Assembly: GCA_035798135.1 (NCBI GenBank)
Contig: JAPFBR010000002.1
Span: 310,001-374,000, forward strand
Reading direction: 5' to 3'
Source: Sediminicola sp035798135
Lineage (GTDB): Bacteria; Bacteroidota; Bacteroidia; Flavobacteriales; Flavobacteriaceae
Length of the DNA: 64,000 bases
The position numbers were made by a program, and so were the translations under genes. The stretch's first letter is position 1. Every line of letters begins with the position of its first letter. Positions 34,042 to 42,626 of the stretch are shown here, one piece after another. The notes beneath the pieces were generated by a model. The model ran no database searches. It was not told where the DNA came from and worked only from the letters and a program-made list of their open reading frames with translations.

Positions 34042-35970
34042 TTAGAATTTTATTCGTTGAATCCGCACTGCATTCAATATAGCCAACAAGGCCACACCTA
34101 CATCGGCAATTACGGCCTGCCACATCGTTGCCATGCCCATGGCACCTAAAATCAATACCAAGATCTTTATCCCCAAAGCCAAAGTGATATTTTGCCAAAT
34201 AATATTTTTGGTGGCTTTACCAATCCTGATGGCCATTGCTACTTTTGAAGGTTGGTCGGTCTGAATGACAATATCAGCGGTTTCCACAGCAGCATCGCTC
34301 CCCAATCCTCCCATGGCTATGCCTACATCGGCTAAAGCGATAACCGGGGCGTCATTGATACCATCCCCAACAAATGCAACAATTCTGCCTTCATTTTTTA
34401 ATTTCTCCACCTGCATTATCTTATCTTCAGGTAACAAACTTCCTATGGCCGTTTGTATTCCCAAATCTTGAGCGATTCTATCCACTACTGCTTGATTATC
34501 CCCTGAGAGGATAATGATTTCCTTTATTTTAAGGCTATTTAAAGCTTTTATGGCTTCCTTGGCATCTTCTTTTATTGCATCTGCAACCGCGATATACCCC
34601 ACATATTTTCCGTTTATTGCGATTAGAATTTGGGTCTGCCCTTGGTTATGTACTTCGGTTTCATAGGCAATATTATTTTTGTCCAACAATTTGGTGTTTC
34701 CCGCTAGAACATTGTACTCCCCGACTTTTCCTACTAGGCCATGGCCCGATATTTCTTCTACCTCGGTGGCTTTTAAAGTCGATTTTTTGATATTGGCATA
34801 AGATACAATGGCCTTAGCTATGGGATGTGTGGAGTTCGCCTCCAGAATGGCCGTCAATTCCAGAAGTAATGCCTTATCTACACCTATGGCCCGTACCTCC
34901 TGAACTTCAAATATTCCTTTTGTCAATGTACCAGTTTTGTCCATAACAATGGTATCCACATTGGTCATTAAATCTAGGAAATTGGAGCCCTTAAAAAGTA
35001 TCCCATTCCTTGACCCTGCTCCTATTCCCCCAAAATATCCCAATGGGATGGAAATGACCAAAGCACATGGACAAGAAATCACTAAAAATATAAGGGCCCG
35101 CCGAAACCAAGTTTGGAAGACGTAATCGGAACCCAAGAAAAACAGAGGGAGAACCACTAGAGCTATTGCCAACCAAAAAACAATAGGAGTATAAATTTTA
35201 GCCAGTCTACTAATCAATTGTTGGGTTTTTGCCTTTCTACCAGCCGCTTCTTGGACCATCTTGAAAATCTTTGACAATTTGGTGTCATCAAAATTACTGC
35301 TGACCTTTATTTCAATAGGTTTTCCGAGGTTGACAGAACCGGCAAAAACCATTTCCCCTTTTTGTTTGTAATCCGGAATGGATTCTCCGGTTAGCGCAGC
35401 CGTATTAACATCGGCCTCCTGTGATTGCAATTCGCCATCAAGAGGGATTTTTTGCCCTGGTTTCACCAAAATGGTTTGACCTATTTGTACCTCTTTCGGA
35501 TGCATTATACGCGTTGTCCCATTTTCCAGTACAGTGGCTTTATCTTCTTGTATTTTCAGCAGGGCCTCTATGGACCTTTTTGCCTTTTTAACCGCAATAT
35601 CTTGGAACAATTCCCCTACAACATAAAACAACATTACCGCCACTCCTTCTGCATAGGAACCTATTAGAAAGGCACCTAAGGTTGCAACGGACATTAATAC
35701 AAATTCATTGTAAATATTGCCCTTGGCAATTAATTTGGCGGACTTGGATAATACCGGGGCTCCAATAATGAGATAGGTGATTCCAAACCAAACAAGGGAA
35801 ATTATAGGCGAAAAGAAAGATAGATCAAAAAAATCAAAGGTAATCCCGAGAAGTAATAGTACAAGGCATATTATTGGAATGCTATAAGGCTTATTCAAGA
35901 TATTCCGGGATGACTTTTGTTCTTTCCCTGGTTCCGGATTACTTGTACATTGTTCACAAGATTCACTCAT
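34042..35970 (-). CDS. Heavy-metal P1B-type ATPase (Zn/Cd/Pb type)
   Basis: ATP-driven metal exporter of the inner membrane, 642 aa. Eight helices; metal site CPC in SCPCALVIS on helix 6, phosphorylation site DKTGTLTKG, HP motif THPIAKA, TGES actuator loop, GDGINDAPVIAL hinge. There is no N-terminal HMA domain, only a Cys pair in SCEQC near the start. The helix-8 sequence with Asp in ADVGVALLAILNA fits the ZntA/CadA group (Zn, Cd, Pb) rather than Cu. A Fur-type regulator lies 53 bp upstream on the same strand. Confidence 0.93.
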   Translation of the reverse strand: MSESCEQCTSNPEPGKEQKSSRNILNKPYSIPIICLVLLLLGITFDFFDLSFFSPIISLVWFGITYLIIGAPVLSKSAKLIAKGNIYNEFVLMSVATLGAFLIGSYAEGVAVMLFYVVGELFQDIAVKKAKRSIEALLKIQEDKATVLENGTTRIMHPKEVQIGQTILVKPGQKIPLDGELQSQEADVNTAALTGESIPDYKQKGEMVFAGSVNLGKPIEIKVSSNFDDTKLSKIFKMVQEAAGRKAKTQQLISRLAKIYTPIVFWLAIALVVLPLFFLGSDYVFQTWFRRALIFLVISCPCALVISIPLGYFGGIGAGSRNGILFKGSNFLDLMTNVDTIVMDKTGTLTKGIFEVQEVRAIGVDKALLLELTAILEANSTHPIAKAIVSYANIKKSTLKATEVEEISGHGLVGKVGEYNVLAGNTKLLDKNNIAYETEVHNQGQTQILIAINGKYVGYIAVADAIKEDAKEAIKALNSLKIKEIIILSGDNQAVVDRIAQDLGIQTAIGSLLPEDKIMQVEKLKNEGRIVAFVGDGINDAPVIALADVGIAMGGLGSDAAVETADIVIQTDQPSKVAMAIRIGKATKNIIWQNITLALGIKILVLILGAMGMATMWQAVIADVGVALLAILNAVRIQRIKF

Positions 35971-36023
35971 AGCCTATTTTTTTTTGTAAAAATAGCCCTA
36001 ATCCAAGTGCAACGGAATTGCAT

Positions 36024-36437
36024 TTATGAAGTACATTCAGGACAGATTCCCTTGACAACCAGATTGATTTCCTTCGAAATAAAGTTGTTGGGTAGATCCA
36101 AGGTAGGTATTTTGTGTTTTGGCAAGCAAAAAGTCTCTAGGCACTGGTTGCAATGAAAGTGTACATGAAGATCGTTATCTATTTCACAATTGCATCCATC
36201 TGCACAGAGGGCATATTTGGCAACCCCGGTGCCATCATCTATTTTATGGGCAATACCTTTTTCAACAAAGGTGAGTAAGGTGCGGTATAGCGTGGTCCTA
36301 TCTGATTTATCAAATTTACTTTCAAGATCGCTAAGACTAGAGGCCACATTTTTTTCAGAAAGAAATCTCAGGATCAATAATCTCATTGCCGTGGTCCTAA
36401 CGTTATTTCGCTCTAATTTTTGTTCTAAACCTTCCAT
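36024..36437 (-). CDS. Fur family transcriptional regulator
   Basis: 137 aa winged-helix metalloregulator. N-terminal HTH (RTTLYRTLLTFVEKGIAHKI) and C-terminal dimerisation part with HVHFHCNQC (His and Cys ligands), LPxH and a final GICPECTS, which gives the structural zinc Cys4 site. Upstream of the Zn/Cd ATPase gene with 53-bp gap, so a Zur-like or zinc-responsive control of export is a fair guess. Fur, PerR or Zur cannot be separated by eye. Confidence 0.9.
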   Translation of the reverse strand: MEGLEQKLERNNVRTTAMRLLILRFLSEKNVASSLSDLESKFDKSDRTTLYRTLLTFVEKGIAHKIDDGTGVAKYALCADGCNCEIDNDLHVHFHCNQCLETFCLPKHKIPTLDLPNNFISKEINLVVKGICPECTS

Positions 36438-36543
36438 CCGATAAAATTACAGAATTGTTCTCTAAATAAGGTTAAAGGACTCAAAATTTCCCTTAGAAAG
36501 GTATAAATGGGCGTATCTTTATCCCTCACCTAATTTTTTTGTT

Positions 36544-37404
36544 TTGCACCCAAAGAGCATCCATAATTCGCCATACGATTTTGAGGCCTTAATAAAGGCT
36601 AATCCGGCCTTGTCCCCTTTTGTCCATAAAAATAAATACGGGAATTTGACCATTGATTTTTCTGTTAATGACGGGGTAATGGCCTTAAATAGGGCTTTGC
36701 TGAATGTACATTATGGGGTAGGTAATTGGGAAATTCCCTCAAATTACCTGTGCCCTCCTATTCCTGGTAGGGCAGACTACATCCATCATATATCGGATTT
36801 ATTGGGGAAAAGCGATATTTCTGAAAACATTATGGGCCTGGATATTGGTATGGGAGCCAATTGTATCTATCCTATTCTTGGAACCCAGATATACGGATGG
36901 AATATGGTGGGAGCCGATATTGATATACCCGCTGTAGAAGCTGCCAAAAAAAATGTCTCATCTACCCCCCATTTGGCAGAAAAGATCGGGATCCGTCATC
37001 AAACCAATAATGCCCATATTTTTAAGGGAATCATTAAAGAAGGGGAATACTTTCACTTTTCCATGTGCAATCCGCCTTTTCATGCCTCAAGGGAAGAAGC
37101 TGAAAAGGGTACCTTAAGAAAATTGAACAATCTACATGGTTCCAATAAACTTTCCCTGAATTTTGGCGGACAGGCCAATGAACTTTGGTGCAATGGGGGC
37201 GAATCCCTTTTTATTAAACGGATGATCAAAGAAAGTGTAGATTTCAAAAAACAGGTGGGATGGTTCACAACTCTTGTCTCCAAGATGGAAAATCTTCCCA
37301 AGATATACAAACAGTTGCAGAAATTAGGAGCACAGTATACCACTGTGCAAATGCAACAGGGAAACAAACAAAGTCGATTTGTAGCTTGGACTTTTAAGCC
37401 CTAA
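36544..37404 (+). CDS. rlmF: 23S rRNA (adenine-1618-N6)-methyltransferase
   Basis: Methylates A1618 of 23S rRNA with SAM. 286 aa. Start is TTG (translated MHPKSIHNSPYDF); homologues begin MHPxxxH...YDF, and no in-frame ATG lies upstream near. SAM-binding GLDIGMGANCIYPI (~99-112) and the catalytic NPPF in MCNPPFHAS (~178) are visible, as is the C-terminal QGNKQSRFVAWTF. Divergent from the Fur gene with 106 bp between. Not part of a restriction system despite the adjacent helicase. Confidence 0.94.
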   Translation: MHPKSIHNSPYDFEALIKANPALSPFVHKNKYGNLTIDFSVNDGVMALNRALLNVHYGVGNWEIPSNYLCPPIPGRADYIHHISDLLGKSDISENIMGLDIGMGANCIYPILGTQIYGWNMVGADIDIPAVEAAKKNVSSTPHLAEKIGIRHQTNNAHIFKGIIKEGEYFHFSMCNPPFHASREEAEKGTLRKLNNLHGSNKLSLNFGGQANELWCNGGESLFIKRMIKESVDFKKQVGWFTTLVSKMENLPKIYKQLQKLGAQYTTVQMQQGNKQSRFVAWTFKP

Positions 37405-37439
37405 TTGATACATGAAGTTAGTTGTTGGAAAAAAATGAT

Positions 37440-38996
37440 TTATTCTTCTGGTGGCCTGCCGTGAATTTCTTCAAAAACCACATCAAAATTATCCCTTAGA
37501 TAGGCCCTTAATTTTTTGCGATAATCATCATTTAGCCATTCTACAAAATTAAATGTGCTACGGCTGATACATTTGGTATACTTCTGAATTCTGTAGTCGA
37601 TATCATCTCCCAACATTTTTGCCAAAACATAAGAGTCGTAAACATCCTCACTATTCTCGACACAGATTTTGGCATGGTGTTCAATAGAACGTTCCAAAAC
37701 CACCTTAGAGGACTCCCCTTTATTGATTGAATCGATATAGGTTTGCTTTATATCAAAATAAACATCTTCTGATTTAGAAAATTCTTCACGCAGCTCCTCT
37801 GGCATTTCATACCTGAAATTACCTTCGAGATCTTCATCGTTCAGAAGGTTGTCCAAATAATAATTCGGCGAATGGAATATTTTTTGCCAGTCCAAATCGG
37901 CACCCCAAGGTCCAAAACGATGGAAATTATTTCCCAAATCAATGACGGTAAAGGTTGGCTTGTTCCTCAAAATTCGGGATCCTCGACCTATCATTTGGTA
38001 ATAGAGCGCAAGGGATTTTGTCGCTCGGTTTAGAATGATGGTGTCAACGGTAGGCTCATCGAATCCTGTGGTCAGTATACTCACCGATGTCAATATGGCA
38101 TCAGGAGTTTCCTTAAACCACTTCAGAATTTGTTTTCGTTCTTTTTTGGTGGCGGTATTGTCCAAATGCATAATGGGATACCCTGCCCTTCTAAAAATGT
38201 CGTATACAAATAAAGAGGTATTGATACCATTATTGAAAATCAATGTTTTTTTCCCTTTAGAGCGTTCCTCATAGGCCTGCATCAATTTCCCCAACATGTC
38301 CGTTCCTGTATACAGATCGTCCGATGATTTCACGGTATAATCCCCATTGGAACCAATTTCCAAAGAAGTTAATCCCACATTATAGGAAAACGTTTCGGCC
38401 CTAGCCAAAAACTCGTTGTCAATAAGTGCCTCTATGGTTTCCCCAACAATCAATTCATTGTAATTGTCGTTCATGGGTAGCTTGGTGTTGGAACTCAAAG
38501 GAGTAGCAGTTACACCTAAAATAAAGGAATTCTCAAAAAATTTGAACAATTTTGTGAATGAGTTGTAATGGGCCTCATCAATGATGACCAAACCAATGTC
38601 CGAAATATCGAGCTTATCATCATTCAATCTATTGTTCAACGTCTCCACCATTGCCACAAAACAGCTGTAATCAGCCTGATCATCCAAATTGGCCTTGCTG
38701 TCAACTACTTTGTTGGTAACTCCAAATTCGGTCAACATATTGGAGGTTTGTTTGCACAATTCCACCCTATGTGTCAATACTGCCACTTTTTTATTGTGAT
38801 GTTTGAGATATTGGCGTACCATTTCAGAGAATATTACAGTCTTACCTCCACCCGTGGGCAATTGGTACAACAAATGGTAATCATCCTCTGCCTCTTCAAA
38901 ATATTTGAAAATTTTATCTATAGCACCTTTCTGGTAGCTATAAAGATCTTTTCCAGATTTTCTATCTTCAATTTCGGAGGTTTTTACTGTAGACAT
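37440..38996 (-). CDS. DEAD/DEAH box helicase (superfamily 2, SSL2-like)
   Basis: 518 aa SF2 helicase/translocase. Walker A LPTGGGKT (~46-53), DEAH box in VIIDEAHYNSF (~141), TATPL (motif III), STTKS...QMIGRGSR (motif VI: QMIGRGSRI). It resembles the helicase half of type III restriction subunits, but no nuclease PD-(D/E)xK part is seen and the C-terminal ~120 residues are acidic and unassigned. Such stand-alone proteins are frequent in flavobacteria. Converges with rlmF (35 bp between stops). Own promoter visible upstream. Confidence 0.9.
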   Translation of the reverse strand: MSTVKTSEIEDRKSGKDLYSYQKGAIDKIFKYFEEAEDDYHLLYQLPTGGGKTVIFSEMVRQYLKHHNKKVAVLTHRVELCKQTSNMLTEFGVTNKVVDSKANLDDQADYSCFVAMVETLNNRLNDDKLDISDIGLVIIDEAHYNSFTKLFKFFENSFILGVTATPLSSNTKLPMNDNYNELIVGETIEALIDNEFLARAETFSYNVGLTSLEIGSNGDYTVKSSDDLYTGTDMLGKLMQAYEERSKGKKTLIFNNGINTSLFVYDIFRRAGYPIMHLDNTATKKERKQILKWFKETPDAILTSVSILTTGFDEPTVDTIILNRATKSLALYYQMIGRGSRILRNKPTFTVIDLGNNFHRFGPWGADLDWQKIFHSPNYYLDNLLNDEDLEGNFRYEMPEELREEFSKSEDVYFDIKQTYIDSINKGESSKVVLERSIEHHAKICVENSEDVYDSYVLAKMLGDDIDYRIQKYTKCISRSTFNFVEWLNDDYRKKLRAYLRDNFDVVFEEIHGRPPEE

Positions 38997-39015
38997 GTAT
39001 ATACTTATGAGCCCG

Positions 39016-39048
39016 CAAAAGTACGGCCTTTATGGGGTTTAAGTCAAA
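39016..39048 (-). promoter_or_regulatory. Bacteroidota promoter of the SF2 helicase gene
   Basis: On the minus strand TTTG (39048-39045), 21 bp, then TACTTTTG (39023-39016), matching the -33 TTTG and -7 TAnnTTTG elements; the ATG at 38996 follows 19 nt later. Both elements at workable spacing make this one of the best promoters in the window. Confidence 0.6.
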
Positions 39049-39193
39049 TGTTAAGTCCTAAATTATCTTAAAATTTATCGAAAAGGTATTTGGACCTTTA
39101 ATTTTATGTATTCAACGAGAATATTTCTGGACAACTAGCCCTTGAAACCAACATTCATATAATCCGTAAACTAAACCCGATGTTTTTATGGGA

Positions 39194-39862
39194 TTAAACC
39201 AAAGTTTTCGCTATTGAAAGGACGTTGCTTCCGGAAATATCGGCTACTTCGGCCAAAGGGTATGGAAATTTACCCGGTCTAGATACAAAACCAGTCATTA
39301 GTCCAGCTCTTTGTGCACCGGCAATGTCCCACCCATGGGCAGCGATCAGCATGGAATAAATTGGAGAAGCCTTCATTTCCTTTACTACGTGGGTATACGT
39401 AGCAGGGTGTGGCTTATAGAACCTAAGGCTCTCCACACTGAATATTTCATCAAAAAAGTGGTCAATTTCCGCATATTGGAGTTGTGCCTTTACAACCTCT
39501 AAGGTGCCATTTGTCAACGCCACCATTTTAATTCCATTATTTTTTAAGAGTGTGAGCCCCTGTACAACATCTGGGTGAGGTGGTAATTTTTTAATCAAGC
39601 TAAGGACATCCTTAATTTTACCGTCGGAAATTTGTTTGTCAAATTTTTCGGCTGTCATTTTGAGGGTTGCGGCACCTATTTTTCCAAAATCTTGGTACTT
39701 GCCACTTATGGATTCCACCAAAGAATAATGTAGTAGTGAAGAAAACCAAATATCAAAAGCGAGTTCATTGGCCAAGGCATGGTTAATGGCCACTTTCATA
39801 GGTTTTAAATCCAAAAGGGTTTCATTTACATCAAATATAAGCAGCCTTGGTTTGAAGTGCAT
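39194..39862 (-). CDS. Haloacid dehalogenase, type II
   Basis: HAD-superfamily hydrolase, 222 aa from ATG 39862 (MHFKPRLLIFDVNETLLD); the frame runs 18 codons further up but the extra part has no family likeness. Catalytic Asp in FDVNETLLDL (motif I), Thr/Asn in ALTNGTLE (motif II), Lys in YKPHPATY (motif III) and the AAHGWDIAGAQRAGL loop with the motif IV acid. The family removes halides from 2-haloacids, but physiological substrates may differ. Monocistronic. Confidence 0.92.
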   Translation of the reverse strand: MHFKPRLLIFDVNETLLDLKPMKVAINHALANELAFDIWFSSLLHYSLVESISGKYQDFGKIGAATLKMTAEKFDKQISDGKIKDVLSLIKKLPPHPDVVQGLTLLKNNGIKMVALTNGTLEVVKAQLQYAEIDHFFDEIFSVESLRFYKPHPATYTHVVKEMKASPIYSMLIAAHGWDIAGAQRAGLMTGFVSRPGKFPYPLAEVADISGSNVLSIAKTLV

Positions 39863-40012
39863 GGGTATTTCTTTTTGGGATTTCAATATATCAGATGAAA
39901 GTATAAATAAACCCAAGCATCACAATACCCCATAAAGTAATTTATGGGAAATTTAACGCATACCGAAAAATTGCTAGGTTATTTATTTAAAAATAAAAAC
40001 GTAGTAAAGGAT

Positions 40013-40064
40013 ATATTCTAGTTGAGTACTTGGAAGGTTGTTTCCAAGTACTCAACTAGAATAT
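40013..40064. repeat. Perfect 23-bp inverted repeat, 6-nt loop
   Basis: Left arm 40013-40035 and right arm 40042-40064 are exact reverse complements; loop GGTTGT. The core is CTAGTTGAGTACTTGGAA. It begins 19 bp after the stop of the cold-shock gene. There is no U-run after the stem on the minus strand, so it is not a textbook terminator; its length would make a very stable RNA 3' end. Confidence 0.9.
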
Positions 40065-40083
40065 TTGAAATTGATATTGGAGA

Positions 40084-40536
40084 CTAGATCTTCTTGACAC
40101 GAACGGCATTCATTCCTTTAAGCCCTTTTTCCAATTCAAAGGTAACTTTGTCGTTCTCAAAAACTTCGTCAATCAGGCCACTGACATGGACAAAATATTT
40201 TTCTTGAGACATACTGTCTATAATGAATCCAAAGCCTTTTGATGTATCAAAATAGGATACCTTACCAGTTTTGTCCACTACTTCCTCTTCTTCGTAATCT
40301 TCTTTCCTTGGAATCCCAATGACAATACTATCCGCATCGACCTTCACCTTTTTGGAAGGATCTGGCGGGGTATCAGTAAGATGTCCGTTTTCGTCCACAT
40401 AAGCAATCATGTTCTCAAACTCACCGCCTTTCGAACTTGCCTTACGGGCCTCTTTCTTCTTCATTTTTTCCTCACGTTTTTTCAAACGCTTTTTCTCTTT
40501 TTCTTTTTTATTAAAGGTTTCCTGTGCTCTCGCCAT
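40084..40536 (-). CDS. Cold-shock domain protein with charged N-terminal extension
   Basis: 150 aa RNA/DNA-binding protein. The first ~40 residues are Lys/Glu-rich (KKEKEKKRLKKREEKMKKKE), probably helical. A linker with SIVIGIPRK follows. The cold-shock domain spans residues ~86-150, with RNP1 KGFGFI and RNP2 YFVHVS. The CSD-only proteins are ~65 aa; this long form is common in Bacteroidota. It has a ~180-nt 5' leader from a likely promoter at 40725 and a long 3' hairpin, so post-transcriptional control is likely. Confidence 0.92.
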   Translation of the reverse strand: MARAQETFNKKEKEKKRLKKREEKMKKKEARKASSKGGEFENMIAYVDENGHLTDTPPDPSKKVKVDADSIVIGIPRKEDYEEEEVVDKTGKVSYFDTSKGFGFIIDSMSQEKYFVHVSGLIDEVFENDKVTFELEKGLKGMNAVRVKKI

Positions 40537-40732
40537 TCGTTTTTACTGTTAATTTAACTTGTTAATGAAACTATTCTGTCATTAATGTACAACTTTTCAT
40601 GAGAAAATACTAAAAGAATCCTTGGAAAATAACAATTTATGAGATTGATATACCGACTACCCAATTCAGTGGTTTTAATCGAAGAAACGTAATAAATGTT
40701 ACTTATTGTACATATAAACGGCTACAAAGATA
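40537..40732 (-). promoter_or_regulatory. Promoter and long 5' leader of the cold-shock gene
   Basis: TATCTTTG at 40732-40725 (minus) matches TAnnTTTG; TTTT lies 20 bp upstream. Transcription from there would give a leader of about 180 nt before ATG 40536, like the long leaders of enterobacterial csp mRNAs. In it TTAATGA/TCATTAA (40562-40568 with 40579-40585) could pair near the start codon. With the YeiH remnant at its left end in transcription order, the whole stretch 40537-40837 has no other gene. Confidence 0.5.
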
Positions 40733-40837
40733 GCACTACATTTTGATATTATAAAACTCTTTGGACAATTGGTTGGGATATCCCGATGATTTCATTAAAA
40801 ACACCTTAATTTTTTCAACTATTTTAAGACTTCGCCA

Positions 40838-41050
40838 CTAAGACCCCGAATAAACTATTGCGACTAGTGTTAGGCCCGCTACGGATACCCATGTCACCGA
40901 CCCTAAAACCATAGCTTTTGCCCCAAAACCTTTCAATGTTTTCTTGGTAATGCCCAGGCCAATAAGAAATAATGTCAATATAAGTCCAATTTTTGCTGTA
41001 TGGATAATGAGGGGTGACAATGGCACGATTGGGTTATATGCAATTCCCCT
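40838..41050 (-). pseudogene. Remnant: C-terminal quarter of a YeiH-type sulfate exporter
   Basis: A frame ending at TAG 40838 encodes IVPLSPLIIHTAKIGLI, then LTLFLIGLGITKKTLKGFGAK and a last helix (SVTWVSVAGLTLVAIVY). This corresponds to the last two helices of the UPF0324/YeiH family (full length ~320-340 aa). The frame is open up to a stop at 41141 but the residues beyond ~41050 (KSLKFFEGG...) no longer resemble the family. A GTG at 41026 could start a 62-residue peptide, but it would lack most of the protein. Read as a 5'-deleted pseudogene next to an MFS gene. Confidence 0.7.
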
Positions 41051-41176
41051 GCCGCCTTCGAAAAACTTCAGCGACTTGCTACGGCGAAAAATATTTTGAA
41101 CTTTATATCGAACATTATAATCATATGTAATACTAAGATATCACATACGCTTATACATTAATGCGATGATTATTTA

Positions 41177-42445
41177 TTATTCCTCCGATTCGTGTTTGTC
41201 CAAATCATCTTTTAGATCTAATTTTCTGAAGGTTGGTGAAAAAATTCCAAATCCCAGAACGGTCAACAGGGTCATGGTGCCTCCAAAGACTACAGCGGTA
41301 ACCGTACCCATCAGTTTTGCGGTAAGCCCGCTCTCAAAAGCTCCCAGTTCGTTGGAAGAACCCACGAACATTGAATTAACGGAAGACACGCGGCCACGCA
41401 TATGATCAGGTGTTTTTAATTGTAGGATGGTTTGTCTGATGATCATGGAAATACCATCTGTAACCCCACTAAAGAAAAGGGCCATAACAGATATCCAAAA
41501 CGTTTGGGAAAAGCCAAAAATGATAATACATATTCCAAATCCAAAGACAGCCAACAATAATTTCATCCCCGCCTTTCTATGCAAGGGAAAATAAGCCGAA
41601 CCAAACATAACTATAAAAGCTCCAACTGCTGGTGCCGCACGCAAGACCCCGAAGCCCTCTGCCCCTACTTTTAAGATATCCTGTGCATAAATGGGTAATA
41701 GGGCAATGGCCCCCCCGAAAAGCACAGCAATCATATCTAAAGTAATAGCACCAAAAATAGCCTTGGTCTTCAAAACATAGGTGACGCCCTCTTTTAGACT
41801 GGTCATAATAGATTCTCCTATTTTTGGATTCAAAATGGGTTTACGAGGTATTTGATAAAGAAAAAGCAACGCGAGGGCAGAAAAGGCTACAATAAGACAC
41901 ATGGACCAATGGACCCCTATCCATACTATGGAAAATCCAGCCAATGCAGGCCCTAATACGGAGGCCATTTGCCAAACCGAACTACTCCAAGTAGCTGCAT
42001 TCGGATATATTTTTTTGGGGACCACCAAAGAAAAGAGCGAGAAAACAGTTGGCCCCATGAAGGCTCTTACAAATCCGCCCAAGAACACCAAAAAGTAAAT
42101 AGAATACAGAATATGGTTTGTAGACCATTCGCCCACAATTCTTGGCCAAGTCAATAGAAATAGCCCAAAACTTATCACTGAAAACCCCAGGAGACACTTT
42201 ATAAGGAGATCCCTTTTTTCGGACTGGTCCACAATATGGCCGGCAAACAAGGCCATTCCCACTGCGGGAATTACCTCCATCAATCCAATAATACCCAAGG
42301 ACAATGGATTTTTTGTAAGGCTGTAAACTTCCCATTCTATGACCACAAATTGCATGGACCAAGCAAAGACCATAGCAAAACGTACTGATAAAAAAATATT
42401 AAATTCCTTAAATCGCAAGGCGGCATATGGGTCGTTCTTATTCAT
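41177..42445 (-). CDS. MFS transporter
   Basis: 422 aa inner-membrane exporter with 12 predicted helices. GHIVDQSEKRDLL (loop 2-3, ~70) is the MFS motif A region; FLVFLGGFVRAFMGPTVFSLFSLVVP follows. The layout and the RGRVSSVNSMFVGSSNELGAFESG segment resemble the EntS/MFS_3 group that exports siderophores and other metabolites, but the substrate is not predictable. Divergent from the OmpA gene. Confidence 0.9.
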   Translation of the reverse strand: MNKNDPYAALRFKEFNIFLSVRFAMVFAWSMQFVVIEWEVYSLTKNPLSLGIIGLMEVIPAVGMALFAGHIVDQSEKRDLLIKCLLGFSVISFGLFLLTWPRIVGEWSTNHILYSIYFLVFLGGFVRAFMGPTVFSLFSLVVPKKIYPNAATWSSSVWQMASVLGPALAGFSIVWIGVHWSMCLIVAFSALALLFLYQIPRKPILNPKIGESIMTSLKEGVTYVLKTKAIFGAITLDMIAVLFGGAIALLPIYAQDILKVGAEGFGVLRAAPAVGAFIVMFGSAYFPLHRKAGMKLLLAVFGFGICIIIFGFSQTFWISVMALFFSGVTDGISMIIRQTILQLKTPDHMRGRVSSVNSMFVGSSNELGAFESGLTAKLMGTVTAVVFGGTMTLLTVLGFGIFSPTFRKLDLKDDLDKHESEE

Positions 42446-42626
42446 AAAGAGTCTTCAGTCTCTAGGTGTTAAACACTTCGTTATAAGTTATTTGTAATGA
42501 ATATTGGAATTTATAAATCGCCATTTTAATCAGTGTAGGCTTTAAACTCAGTGTGTAAAAATAAACATTAAAAAATCTAATTCTCCATTCCGTCCGTATC
42601 TAATAGCAGAACATTAAATATTTATT

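Noticed and set aside
36544..38996. Adenine methyltransferase (NPPF) beside a DEAH helicase, as if a type III restriction system
   Set aside because: The methyltransferase has the full RlmF signature (rRNA enzyme), the genes converge, and the helicase shows no nuclease domain.
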